Assembly: GCA_965263305.1 (NCBI GenBank)
Contig: OZ253666.1
Coordinates: 1,054,001 to 1,118,000, forward strand
Length of the DNA stretch: 64,000 nt
Origin: MED-G105 sp965263305
GTDB taxonomy: Bacteria; Pseudomonadota; Alphaproteobacteria; Caulobacterales; Parvularculaceae
Reading direction: 5' to 3'
Below, piece by piece: positions 16,778 to 24,510 of this stretch; within the stretch, counting starts at the first letter, position 1; the number at the start of each line of letters is the position of its first letter. The notes under the pieces are model-generated. The model saw nothing but the letters and a program-made list of their open reading frames with translations. It ran no database searches and was not told the origin of the DNA. The translations under genes were made by a program, and so were the position numbers.

Positions 16778-17998
16778 TTAGACGGGTGCGAACGCCAGAA
16801 CGGCGTTCAACCCGCCAAATGCAAATGAATTAGAGAGCGCCAGGTCAATCCGGCGCTCTTTTGCTGTGTTGGGCGTGATATCAAGATCGCAAGCCGGGTC
16901 CGGCTCATCAAAATTCACCGTTGGCGGAACAATATTGTTGTTCATCGCCATGATGCTCATCACCGCCTCCACCCCGCCAGCGGCCCCCAAAAGGTGCCCA
17001 TGGATGGACTTCGTCGATGAGATGGCGAGCTTCGCCGCATCAGCGCCAAAGACCGCTTTGATGGCCTCGGTTTCCGTCGGATCGTTTTTGAGCGTCCCCG
17101 TGCCATGGGCGTTGATGTAAACCGCCTCCGGATCAACATTTGGCGTGTCGCGCAACGCCATCGTCATGGCGTCGCGGGCGCCTTCCATGGCGGGATTGAT
17201 CATATCTTTGCCATCGGCGTTCATGCCAAAGCCGACAATCTCCGCATGGATCTTGGCGCCCCGCGCTTTTGCGTGCTCATACGCCTCCAGAATGAGGACG
17301 CCCGCCCCCTCGCCGATCACCAGCCCGCGCCGGTTCTTTGAGAACGGCCGGCAGACATCATCGGAAAGGATATGCATGGCGTTCCATGCTTCTAAAGCGC
17401 CGAAGGTGAGGACCATTTCACTGGCCCCGGCGAAACCGGCATCCGCCGCGCCGGACCGGATAAGATCCGCACAGACCCCAATGGCGTGGGCGCCAGACGC
17501 GCAGGCGCTGGAAACCGCAAAGGCGGGCCCGCGGGCGCCGGCGCGAATAGAGATCTGACTGGCCGCTGCATTAGGAATGGTTTTCAAAATGGTGAGGGGA
17601 TGGGCGCGCCGCCCCTTCGTCAACATCGCGATATACGCCGTATCCATGGCCAATTGACCGCCGATCCCCGTGCCGATGATGGTCGCCATGCGGGGCGCTA
17701 GGGCGTCGTCAATCTCAAGCCCTGAATCGCGAAGGGCTTCATCAGCGGCTTGGGCGGCAAAGCGGGTGAACGGGTCAGCGCGGCCCAGCTCTTTCGCGAA
17801 TCCGTCGAATTTTTGCTCGCGCCCTGAGACCGCCGCCACCGGCAGAGTGATCTCTAGGCCTTCACCGCCGCTGATGGTTTGGGTCTCAATGGCGCATCGT
17901 CCGTTAACGGCATTTTCCCAAAAGCTGGCGACATTGTCCCCGCTCGCACAAAAAGCGCCGAGACCGGTGACAACAACTCTGCGCCCGTCGCGCGCCAT
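16778..17998 (-). CDS. Beta-ketoacyl-ACP synthase (FabF-like)
   Basis: A 406-residue condensing enzyme. The catalytic triad is visible: the nucleophile Cys in VSSACASGAHAIG (near residue 165), His in NAHGTGTLKNDPTE, and His in KSIHGHLLGAAGG. It extends an acyl chain by decarboxylative condensation with malonyl-ACP. A dedicated acyl carrier protein gene lies upstream on the same strand (18796-19047). It is separated by an AT-rich insert carrying a toxin fragment and candidate immunity gene. The pair is probably not the housekeeping fabF-acpP: no fabD/fabG is near, and the ACP is atypical. A specialised lipid or polyketide-like product is possible. Confidence 0.93.
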   Translation of the reverse strand: MARDGRRVVVTGLGAFCASGDNVASFWENAVNGRCAIETQTISGGEGLEITLPVAAVSGREQKFDGFAKELGRADPFTRFAAQAADEALRDSGLEIDDALAPRMATIIGTGIGGQLAMDTAYIAMLTKGRRAHPLTILKTIPNAAASQISIRAGARGPAFAVSSACASGAHAIGVCADLIRSGAADAGFAGASEMVLTFGALEAWNAMHILSDDVCRPFSKNRRGLVIGEGAGVLILEAYEHAKARGAKIHAEIVGFGMNADGKDMINPAMEGARDAMTMALRDTPNVDPEAVYINAHGTGTLKNDPTETEAIKAVFGADAAKLAISSTKSIHGHLLGAAGGVEAVMSIMAMNNNIVPPTVNFDEPDPACDLDITPNTAKERRIDLALSNSFAFGGLNAVLAFAPV

Positions 17999-18040
17999 AT
18001 TTTATGTCCTGTTTGTCTCGTCTTCCTTATCCGCATAACA

Positions 18041-18469
18041 CTACAATTTGAATGCCAAGACAGTTTTTTCATCAAAATCCATTGCTGACTGAATTTCAGA
18101 TTCTAACTCTTCGTCACCCTTAACTAAAACAAACTGCTTGTTGGCACGCTTAAAACAAACACACGAACTAAAAACGAAAATCACAAACTCTGGTCTACAT
18201 GAGTTTGCACCGGCTTCCGGAAACGGCAAAATGCCACTAAAAGCATCTCGTTGATCTAACTCTGTCCAATCAAAATCAGAAACTACAATCATCCAATGGC
18301 CAGATCGATGAATAGTTACATTAGCAGATCCAAGGAACAGAGCAGCCTCAGCTACTCTGGTCGCTAACAAGACAGAATCTTTCTTCCCAAGCGGAAGGAA
18401 CATCTCCGGATGCAAACGGACAAATTCTTCAGGTTTGTCTACAATCTTTATATGCTGCTCTGTATACAT
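18041..18469 (-). CDS. Hypothetical protein, candidate immunity protein
   Basis: A 142-residue soluble protein, not recognised. It is clearly more AT-rich than its neighbours. Features include HPEMFLPLGKKDSVLLATRVAEAAL near the N-terminus and an acidic C-terminus (VKGDEELESEIQSAMDFDEKT). The start codon lies two bases after the stop of the toxin-like fragment upstream (18472-18783), the tight coupling normal for effector-immunity pairs. Both sit between an acyl carrier protein and its ketosynthase, as if inserted. Immunity is inferred from position and composition only. Confidence 0.55.
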   Translation of the reverse strand: MYTEQHIKIVDKPEEFVRLHPEMFLPLGKKDSVLLATRVAEAALFLGSANVTIHRSGHWMIVVSDFDWTELDQRDAFSGILPFPEAGANSCRPEFVIFVFSSCVCFKRANKQFVLVKGDEELESEIQSAMDFDEKTVLAFKL

Positions 18470-18471
18470 TT

Positions 18472-18783
18472 TTAATTCGGATTTACAGTAATAGAACCAC
18501 TCGAGCGCAGTTCGTTAAACAAATCAAATGCATCGGGCGGAATGAAAAATTCGTTCCCTGGCGCAGCGACCTGACCACGAGGGATTGGTCCAAATGTAGC
18601 ACCCGCGTCAGTTAGTTGTCTTATAGCATCTTCTGAAAAATTGAAACCGACAACAGTTCCAGGTGCCCGTCGCGCCGCAAAAAATTCTGCAGAATCTAGG
18701 TTGTCGGTTAGGAAAAACCCCGTTGGGCCATCAATACTATTTGCCGCAATGCGGGAGGGGAATTGGGGCCCGTTAAGCGCCGA
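18472..18783 (-). pseudogene. C-terminal fragment of a polymorphic-toxin-like protein, no start codon
   Basis: An open frame of 103 codons after an in-frame TAG at 18784-18786, with no ATG, GTG or TTG start. The peptide reads like the tail of a secreted toxin: GPTGFFLTDNLDSAEFFAARR, then GTVVGFNFSEDAI, then PGNEFFIPPDAFDLFNEL and SITVNPN. Short strand-loop elements and an FFIPP block are common in toxin C-terminal domains carried by Rhs-type or other polymorphic toxins, but I cannot name the family. The ACP gene upstream is in the same frame, separated by two stops. It is probably an orphan toxin tip left beside its immunity gene. Confidence 0.55.
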
Positions 18784-18795
18784 CTAGGCGGTGAG

Positions 18796-19047
18796 TTAAG
18801 CGGTGTCCGCCAACGCCTTCACCGCATCGATGAGGTCGCCCACATTTTTCATATCACCAAAGGGATTTTCATTGGCGTTGAACGGCACCTCGATGCCAAG
18901 CTTTTCTTCGATCTCGTAGACGATTTCCACAACGGAAAAAGAATCGATGCCAAGATCGGCGATGGTCGTTTCGCGGGTCGGCGGCGTGGTCAGGCCAACG
19001 GCATGGTTGGCGATAATTTCCAACATTCCTTCATCAAGATCCGACAT
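18796..19047 (-). CDS. Acyl carrier protein
   Basis: An 83-residue acidic helical protein with the phosphopantetheine attachment motif LGIDSFSVVEIVYEIEEKLG. The serine is near residue 36, and the usual DSL is here DSF. It would carry acyl intermediates for the ketosynthase encoded downstream. The sequence differs from the highly conserved housekeeping AcpP, which supports a specialised pathway. Confidence 0.9.
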   Translation of the reverse strand: MSDLDEGMLEIIANHAVGLTTPPTRETTIADLGIDSFSVVEIVYEIEEKLGIEVPFNANENPFGDMKNVGDLIDAVKALADTA

Positions 19048-19271
19048 GCTCCGCGGCCTCCTTTTGACCCACTCTCAAATTATTGCGCCACTAAACGCTT
19101 GTTCCTTTCTGCATACCCGATACCGCGCAATCCACAAATGAACTCGCGCCATTGGACGCCATCGGGAATGCGAAAGCGCTTTGAAACGTCTATAATACGT
19201 TACATTGTCTATAGTTATACATACTTGTTGATCATGGCGAGAGACGACCCGCCGCCGCCCCGCGCCTGCCA

Positions 19272-19757
19272 TCAATCGCGGAAATTTTTGTATTGCAGCG
19301 GCTGCTCCAATTTCAGGCCCTTCACGAAGGCGATCACCTCCTGAAGGTCATCGCGCTTCTTGCCCGTGATGCGGACTTCCTCGCCCTGGATCGCCGCTTG
19401 CACCTTAAACTTTCCGCCTTTGATTTCTTTCACGATCTTTTTGGCGAGGTCTTTATCAATGCCCTGCTTCAAAAGAACATTCTGCCGGACCGATTGGCCC
19501 GCCGCCGGCTCTTCCTTTTGATAATCGAGGGACCCCGGTTCAATACCACGTTTTTGCATGTTGCCCTGGATGATCTCCTGCATCTGGCGCAGCTTCAGAT
19601 CGTCATCGGCGTTGATGGTCAACACGCCGTCCTTCATCTCCACGGTTGATTTCGAGCCTTTGAAATCGAAGCGGGTCGTGATTTCGCGCATGACATTATC
19701 AACCGCGTTTTGCGCTTCGGCGAGGTCAAGCTCTGACACAATATCAAAAGAAGGCAT
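19272..19757 (-). CDS. yajQ: YajQ-family nucleotide-binding protein
   Basis: A 161-residue protein matching YajQ over its whole length: MPSFDIVSELDLAEAQNAVDN at the start, ITTRFDFKGSK, and the C-terminal repeat with KIVKEIKGGKFKVQAAIQGEEVRITGKKRDDLQ. Family members bind cyclic di-GMP or RNA/nucleotides and in some plant pathogens act with a LysR-type regulator. Here the role is unknown. Confidence 0.96.
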   Translation of the reverse strand: MPSFDIVSELDLAEAQNAVDNVMREITTRFDFKGSKSTVEMKDGVLTINADDDLKLRQMQEIIQGNMQKRGIEPGSLDYQKEEPAAGQSVRQNVLLKQGIDKDLAKKIVKEIKGGKFKVQAAIQGEEVRITGKKRDDLQEVIAFVKGLKLEQPLQYKNFRD

Positions 19758-19787
19758 AGGGAACGTCCTTATTTTTATGCACTCGTT

Positions 19788-20264
19788 TTATTTCTCTGGT
19801 TGCGCCGCGCCAGGGGCCGGCTCCGCCGCCTGATAGGCGTCGATGAATGCCTTTGGCATGCGCGCCGGTTTTCCGGTTTTCATATCGATCGTGACAAACA
19901 CCGTGCGCCCACGGAAGACAAGCTTATCAGCGCGGCGCATCTCAAACGCTCGTGTCAACCGAACGCGCTTATCGGTGCCGGCGATCCAAGTGGCGCAATC
20001 GACAAGATCCCCCAGGAGGACCGGCGCGGCGTACTCAAATTCGTGCCGCCACACAACACAGCCAACGCCAAGACGCTCATAATCCGAAAAGGCGAGACCA
20101 AGGACCCCCGAATGGGCCCACGCCGTCTCCATCGCCCAGTGGATATAGCGCAGATTATTCACATGGCCAAAGTCATCGATATCCTCTTCGCTCGCGCGAC
20201 GGGTCTGCACAAACGGCGCACGCACAGGCCAAGAGATCGAGGAGGATGAAGGGGAATCACTCAT
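19788..20264 (-). CDS. Acyl-CoA thioesterase, 4-hydroxybenzoyl-CoA thioesterase-like hotdog fold
   Basis: A hotdog-fold protein with RRASEEDIDDFGHVNNLRYIHWAM, where the conserved D-x-x-GHxNN-xxY carries the catalytic Asp. The rest (WRHEFEYAAPVLLGDLVDCATWI, LVFRGRTVFVTIDMKTGKPAR) matches YbgC/FadM-type thioesterases. It hydrolyses acyl-CoA in the cytoplasm. I take the start MSDSPSSSS at 20264; the longer frame to 20366 has an unlikely N-terminus. It lies 31 bases downstream of yajQ's stop side, on the same strand. Confidence 0.9.
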   Translation of the reverse strand: MSDSPSSSSISWPVRAPFVQTRRASEEDIDDFGHVNNLRYIHWAMETAWAHSGVLGLAFSDYERLGVGCVVWRHEFEYAAPVLLGDLVDCATWIAGTDKRVRLTRAFEMRRADKLVFRGRTVFVTIDMKTGKPARMPKAFIDAYQAAEPAPGAAQPEK

Positions 20265-20406
20265 CTGGGAAGTATATCCGCGATCCTCCCCCAAGGCGAT
20301 GGAGACGGGAGGGCGGATGTTTGGTTGGAAAGTGGTGACTGAAGTTGGGCCCAAGTTTATATACAATTGATCTCAGCGAGCGTCTTCGGACAGGCTCAAA
20401 ACCGAC

Positions 20407-21306
20407 TTAGGAGAGTTCATTGATAAGAAAATCGACCACCGTTTGAATTTTCGTTAGTGTGTATTTCGGGCGATGATAAAGAAGATAAATTCCAGAGTTG
20501 AAATTTCTGGAGATATGCAACGTGGCGTCGTTGAGAGGCAATCGTTCAAGCTGCCCCGTTTCCAATTCATTGTTCACACCCCAATCTGGGACCAGGGCGA
20601 GCCCTGAGCCAGATACGGCCTCATCCACCAACAAGCTTCCCATATTGCTGACAAAGCTTGGCGGGTTTGAAACCTCCACCCATCCGTCACTGCGTTTCGC
20701 TTGCCAGTATAAGATTCCGTTCGGTCGCCGATAATTGAGCGTTCTGTGGGCTTGCAGATCGTCTAAACACTTCGGTCGTCCATACCGCGCAAGATAGTCC
20801 GTAGACCCCACAAGGATAAACTCATTATTCGATAGTTTGCGGGCGATTGAGCGTTCGGGCGGAGAGGCGGTAGCTCTGATAGCGATGTCGATATCAGTTG
20901 CATCCAGACTAAAGACCTGATCTGTCATCTCAATATCGAATACCAAATCTTGATGGATCGCCTTCAGCTTCCGTAACGTCGGCATTACGCAGACTTCACC
21001 ATAGCCTGGCGAAACGGTGAGTCGGACAGTACCGGCCGGCGCATCAGGCCGATCTCTAACGCGGTCGTCAGCATGCGCGAGTGCAGTTACGATTGGACGA
21101 ATGTTTTCAAGATAAAGTTCGCCAAGCTCTGTCAGTTTCACGACACGTGTCGTTCGATGAATCAGAACGGTGTCCAAGCTCGTTTCCAGTTCTTGGATGC
21201 GTCTCGATATTGAAGATGCGTCGATGCCCAGACTTTTTGCCGCCGCAGAAAAGCTCTGCAGTTTCGCCACCGCGATAAAGCATTCCAGCGCTCGTATCTT
21301 GTCCAT
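20407..21306 (-). CDS. LysR-family transcriptional regulator
   Basis: A 299-residue regulator. The N-terminal winged helix-turn-helix (LECFIAVAKLQSFSAAAKSLGIDASSISRRIQELE) is followed by a linker helix and a periplasmic-binding-protein-like effector domain. It is divergent from the cytochrome b561 and nitroreductase genes, the usual arrangement for a LysR regulator and its targets, so these two genes are its likely regulon. Confidence 0.95.
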   Translation of the reverse strand: MDKIRALECFIAVAKLQSFSAAAKSLGIDASSISRRIQELETSLDTVLIHRTTRVVKLTELGELYLENIRPIVTALAHADDRVRDRPDAPAGTVRLTVSPGYGEVCVMPTLRKLKAIHQDLVFDIEMTDQVFSLDATDIDIAIRATASPPERSIARKLSNNEFILVGSTDYLARYGRPKCLDDLQAHRTLNYRRPNGILYWQAKRSDGWVEVSNPPSFVSNMGSLLVDEAVSGSGLALVPDWGVNNELETGQLERLPLNDATLHISRNFNSGIYLLYHRPKYTLTKIQTVVDFLINELS

Positions 21307-21467
21307 GGCAGCCGCCTTATCGCTTAATGGTCAGCCTATTATTGCTATTTTTGCAATTCACTTCTGAAAAATATCCGTATTGTTGGGATATTCAACTCCA
21401 TTTATCTACGAAACGTCAATAATGAATTTGGGGGGTGATGCCCAAATTTTTTCTGGGAGCTTAGGTA

Positions 21468-22427
21468 GTGGCATTTTTGAGGAAATTTTCAGTCGTTTTC
21501 ATTGTCCTGGTCGCGATAACGCCAGCGAGCTTAGCCGCTGATACTGGTTCTCCAACGCCTGACGGATGGTTGCCGCATTTTGAAAGCATGATCGCGCTGG
21601 CGATCGTAACCTTGGCGTTTGGAATTTCCGTCTTGTTGAACCATGCCTCCCCCAAATTGCGCGCTACTGGCACGATACTGGCGGCGGCTTCATGTTTTGG
21701 CATTGTTGGTTGGTTTGTCTGGGTCGTCGCCACTGGAGTGCTGGAGAACCCCAAGCCATTCCAAGTTCCGATGGACGCGATTAAACCAATGTTACTTTGG
21801 GGGCAGGTAGGCGTTGCATTTTTAGGCGGATGCGTGCTGCTGATCGTAGCAGCGCGTCAATTTCGTCATGGGAAGATATTGCAATTGCCCAACCGAAACG
21901 AAACGCACCGATATGGGCGTATCTCTAGGGTGCTGCATTGGGCCACTGCGTTGCTGTTTATATTCATGATACCGACGGGAATATTCAGTTCAATGATCCC
22001 TGAAAATGTGTGGTATCGCACGGAATACAATGTTGTCCACAAAACCATAGGGCTGATTATTTTCGGGCTTGTGATAGCACGTCTTGTTTGGAACAGGTTG
22101 TCTAAACGCCCGGAACTTGATGCATCTTTAAAACCGATGGAGCGAAAGCTTGCTCATAGGGCGCATCTATTGCTTTACGGATTGCTGATTGCAGTGCCAA
22201 TTACCGGTTACGTCATGACCAGTCTTCACGGCTATCCGACATTTTTCTTCACCATCAAGTTTGAACCGTTTTTACCGGAAAGCCAAAGCTATATTATTTG
22301 GGGTTTGTTTCACAAATACGTATTTCAATATCTGATCTACATCGCACTTAGCGCACATGTCCTTGGTGCGTTGAAACATCAGCTTGTCGACAAGCACGAT
22401 ATGGCGCTCAAAAGAATGGTTTCTTGA
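21468..22427 (+). CDS. Cytochrome b561-family membrane protein with extra N-terminal helices
   Basis: A 319-residue inner-membrane protein translated from a GTG start, with GGGAGC about 8 bases upstream. Residues 1-140 hold a signal-like helix and three further hydrophobic segments of unknown function. Residues 143-310 form a prokaryotic cytochrome b561 domain, with heme-ligand histidines in RVLHWATALLF, NVVHKTIGLI, LAHRAHLLLYG and SAHVLGALKHQ. Such proteins pass electrons between quinol and a periplasmic or cytoplasmic partner. The nitroreductase gene follows 73 bases downstream. Confidence 0.9.
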   Translation: MAFLRKFSVVFIVLVAITPASLAADTGSPTPDGWLPHFESMIALAIVTLAFGISVLLNHASPKLRATGTILAAASCFGIVGWFVWVVATGVLENPKPFQVPMDAIKPMLLWGQVGVAFLGGCVLLIVAARQFRHGKILQLPNRNETHRYGRISRVLHWATALLFIFMIPTGIFSSMIPENVWYRTEYNVVHKTIGLIIFGLVIARLVWNRLSKRPELDASLKPMERKLAHRAHLLLYGLLIAVPITGYVMTSLHGYPTFFFTIKFEPFLPESQSYIIWGLFHKYVFQYLIYIALSAHVLGALKHQLVDKHDMALKRMVS

Positions 22428-22500
22428 TCAATAGGTTGTCTTTCAAAAAGTGCAGCGATGGGGCGCGGTATCCATTGTTGCGTGAGAAAACGAATAGGAA

Positions 22501-23148
22501 ATGAAGATGACAAAAAAAACGCTGCTTGAACTGATGAATTGGCGCTATGCGACTAAGAAAATGGATGCAGATAAGTCAGTACAAAAAGAGAAAGTCGATG
22601 CGATCGTCAATGCGATCCGTATGGCGCCAACCTCAAGCGGAACCCAACCGTTTGAGCTGTTTGTTGTCACCAATTCTGCGATACGCAGTCAAATCCGCAA
22701 GGCGGCTAATGATCAAGCACAAATCACGGACGGATCGCATCTATTAGTGTTCGCCGCCTGGGATAACTACACCGACACGCGCATCGATGAAGTCGCCGAG
22801 TTAAATAAGAAAGAACGTGGAAACTCGCCGTTGATCGACCAGTATTACGGAAACCTGAAAACGCTCTATGTACCGCGCGATCCAGAAGTGAATCATTCCC
22901 ATGCGGCTCGGCAGGCCTACATTGCACTCGGTGTCGGGCTAATTGCAGCTGCAGAACAGGAGGTAGATTCGACACCAATGGAGGGATTTGATCCGGCGGC
23001 AGTAGATGAGATTTTGGGCCTGCGCGCAAAAGGCCTGCGTTCGGTCGTCCTGATGCCGTTGGGATATCGCGATCCTACTGGCGATTGGCTTTTGCCAATG
23101 CCAAAAGTAAGGAAGTCTACGGAAAAATTGGTCACATTTGTTGACTGA
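22501..23148 (+). CDS. Nitroreductase-family FMN oxidoreductase (NfsB-like)
   Basis: A 215-residue flavoprotein. It starts with a helix and RYATKKMDADKSV (Arg binding FMN phosphate in the family), then AIRMAPTSSGTQPFELFVV, the substrate-pocket loop, and ends GLRSVVLMPLGYRDPTGDWLLPMPKVR. It reduces nitroaromatics, quinones or flavins with NAD(P)H. It is the second gene after cytochrome b561 and opposite a LysR regulator, suggesting an inducible quinone- or redox-stress response. Confidence 0.94.
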   Translation: MKMTKKTLLELMNWRYATKKMDADKSVQKEKVDAIVNAIRMAPTSSGTQPFELFVVTNSAIRSQIRKAANDQAQITDGSHLLVFAAWDNYTDTRIDEVAELNKKERGNSPLIDQYYGNLKTLYVPRDPEVNHSHAARQAYIALGVGLIAAAEQEVDSTPMEGFDPAAVDEILGLRAKGLRSVVLMPLGYRDPTGDWLLPMPKVRKSTEKLVTFVD

Positions 23149-23539
23149 TCCCCATCGGCATATCTGGCCTGTTTTTTTCGGTCAGGAACCACCTGTAGTT
23201 TGGAAACGTGAAATATCTGACTCGTCTGAATTGCGCGCTTGTGTCCCAAATCGCACTCGCATTCTCTATTTTTCAGTTTTATCATCCAATGACTAGAGAT
23301 TGCGCAGAGTAATGCTTAGCCGATGCTCGATTGAAAGTCTCAATGACCGCTATCGAGCACCCCGGCCATCCAAAGGTCGGACTAATTCGACTAGGTTCTG
23401 GCGCCCATCCACCACAAACAGCCCCCCGGCAAGAGACCGTTCCATCTGCAGCAGCGGCGGCGCAATAAAAAGCGCCCGGCCGCGCAAAACGACCGGGCGC
23501 AATCACCGTCTTTTAGAACGCCGGTTTACTTCTCTACGT
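23149..23539. other. Intergenic region with a leftward terminator and no recognised gene
   Basis: No convincing gene. Short frames here lack coding character. The right part holds the terminator of the DUF547 gene, and the right end a 14-base tandem duplication covering that gene's stop codon. Confidence 0.5.
23466..23500 (-). terminator. Terminator of the DUF547 gene
   Basis: On the minus strand, an 8-bp GC-only stem (23493-23500 with 23472-23479) and 13-base loop are followed by TTTTTATT. It lies 40 bases past the DUF547 stop. Confidence 0.85.
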
Positions 23540-24355
23540 TTACTTCTCAACGTCGTTGAGATTCCAGTCGTAGAAATACCGGTCTATTTTCTTCAGGCCT
23601 TCAAGCTTCGCGGCCGTTTCAGGGTTGGCGTACTCCAAGAGGTGTTCGATCACGCCCTCGTCGTCGCCGCCAAAGTCGACTTTGAACCAATTGTAGATTG
23701 AAGAGGCTGTTGTGCGGCCTCGATTGTCGACCATAAACCCGCGCGGGTGATTGACGTAATCTTTCGCCGCCGCATCGAGGGTTTCATCAAGGTCGGCGGA
23801 GGTGAACGCCCGGTTCAACAAGTTCGGACACCCCACAGAGGCGCAATTGACCGCATAGTGAACTCGATTGTCATCCCAGAACGCCCGTAAAATTCCGTGT
23901 TCGATATTATCAAGGGTGATGGTGACGCCGTTCACCTCAGCGATCGACCGCTGCCATGGGCCGGCCCGCAACCCAGAGCGGATATTGCGGATGCTCTTTA
24001 GGGGATAATTGTCCAAGATGATATCGACTGTCAGGGCGTTGTAGAAATTCACCCAATAGACAAACCCCTCATCAAGGTTCAGCGACGTCGGATCATCAGC
24101 CTGTAGCGCGTTGAGATACGCCTTGAGCGCCGCTTTATCAGCATCTGTCACGGCGCCATAATCCACCACCGTGCGATTATCCGCATTCGTTTTAACGTAG
24201 GTGGATAAAAACGCATCCCAAGCGCTGTGGTCGACAACCCGCTCGCTCTGGTCATCGGCGTTGTTGAACACCTCTAGCTTGGCCTGCGCCGATGCGATGG
24301 AAATCATCACCAAGGCTGACGCTATACACCGCGCAAGGATATGGATTGCTTTCAT
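23540..24355 (-). CDS. DUF547 secreted protein
   Basis: A 271-residue protein with a signal peptide (to ASAQA). The DUF547 core is clear: VDYGAVTDADKAALKAYLNAL, FVYWVNFYNALTVDIIL, TLDNIEHGILR and HYAVNCASVGCPNL, the last with paired cysteines. DUF547 has a papain/transglutaminase-like fold; the conserved Cys and His suggest an enzymatic role, but no reaction is established. The gene end carries a duplicated stop-codon block (23527-23554). It lies downstream of the halogenase-like gene's unit but has its own spacing of 155 bases. Confidence 0.9.
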   Translation of the reverse strand: MKAIHILARCIASALVMISIASAQAKLEVFNNADDQSERVVDHSAWDAFLSTYVKTNADNRTVVDYGAVTDADKAALKAYLNALQADDPTSLNLDEGFVYWVNFYNALTVDIILDNYPLKSIRNIRSGLRAGPWQRSIAEVNGVTITLDNIEHGILRAFWDDNRVHYAVNCASVGCPNLLNRAFTSADLDETLDAAAKDYVNHPRGFMVDNRGRTTASSIYNWFKVDFGGDDEGVIEHLLEYANPETAAKLEGLKKIDRYFYDWNLNDVEK

Positions 24356-24510
24356 GCTGCCCTCTCAAAGCTGAATTCGTTCATATTCGTCAGTCCGCAT
24401 ATGACAAGATCGAGATCAAATTCCTATGGCGCCAGGGATCACATTCAAGACAGACCCCAAAAAAACGGGGCACGAGAACACTAAACGGGTGTTATTTCTC
24501 ACGATTTTGA

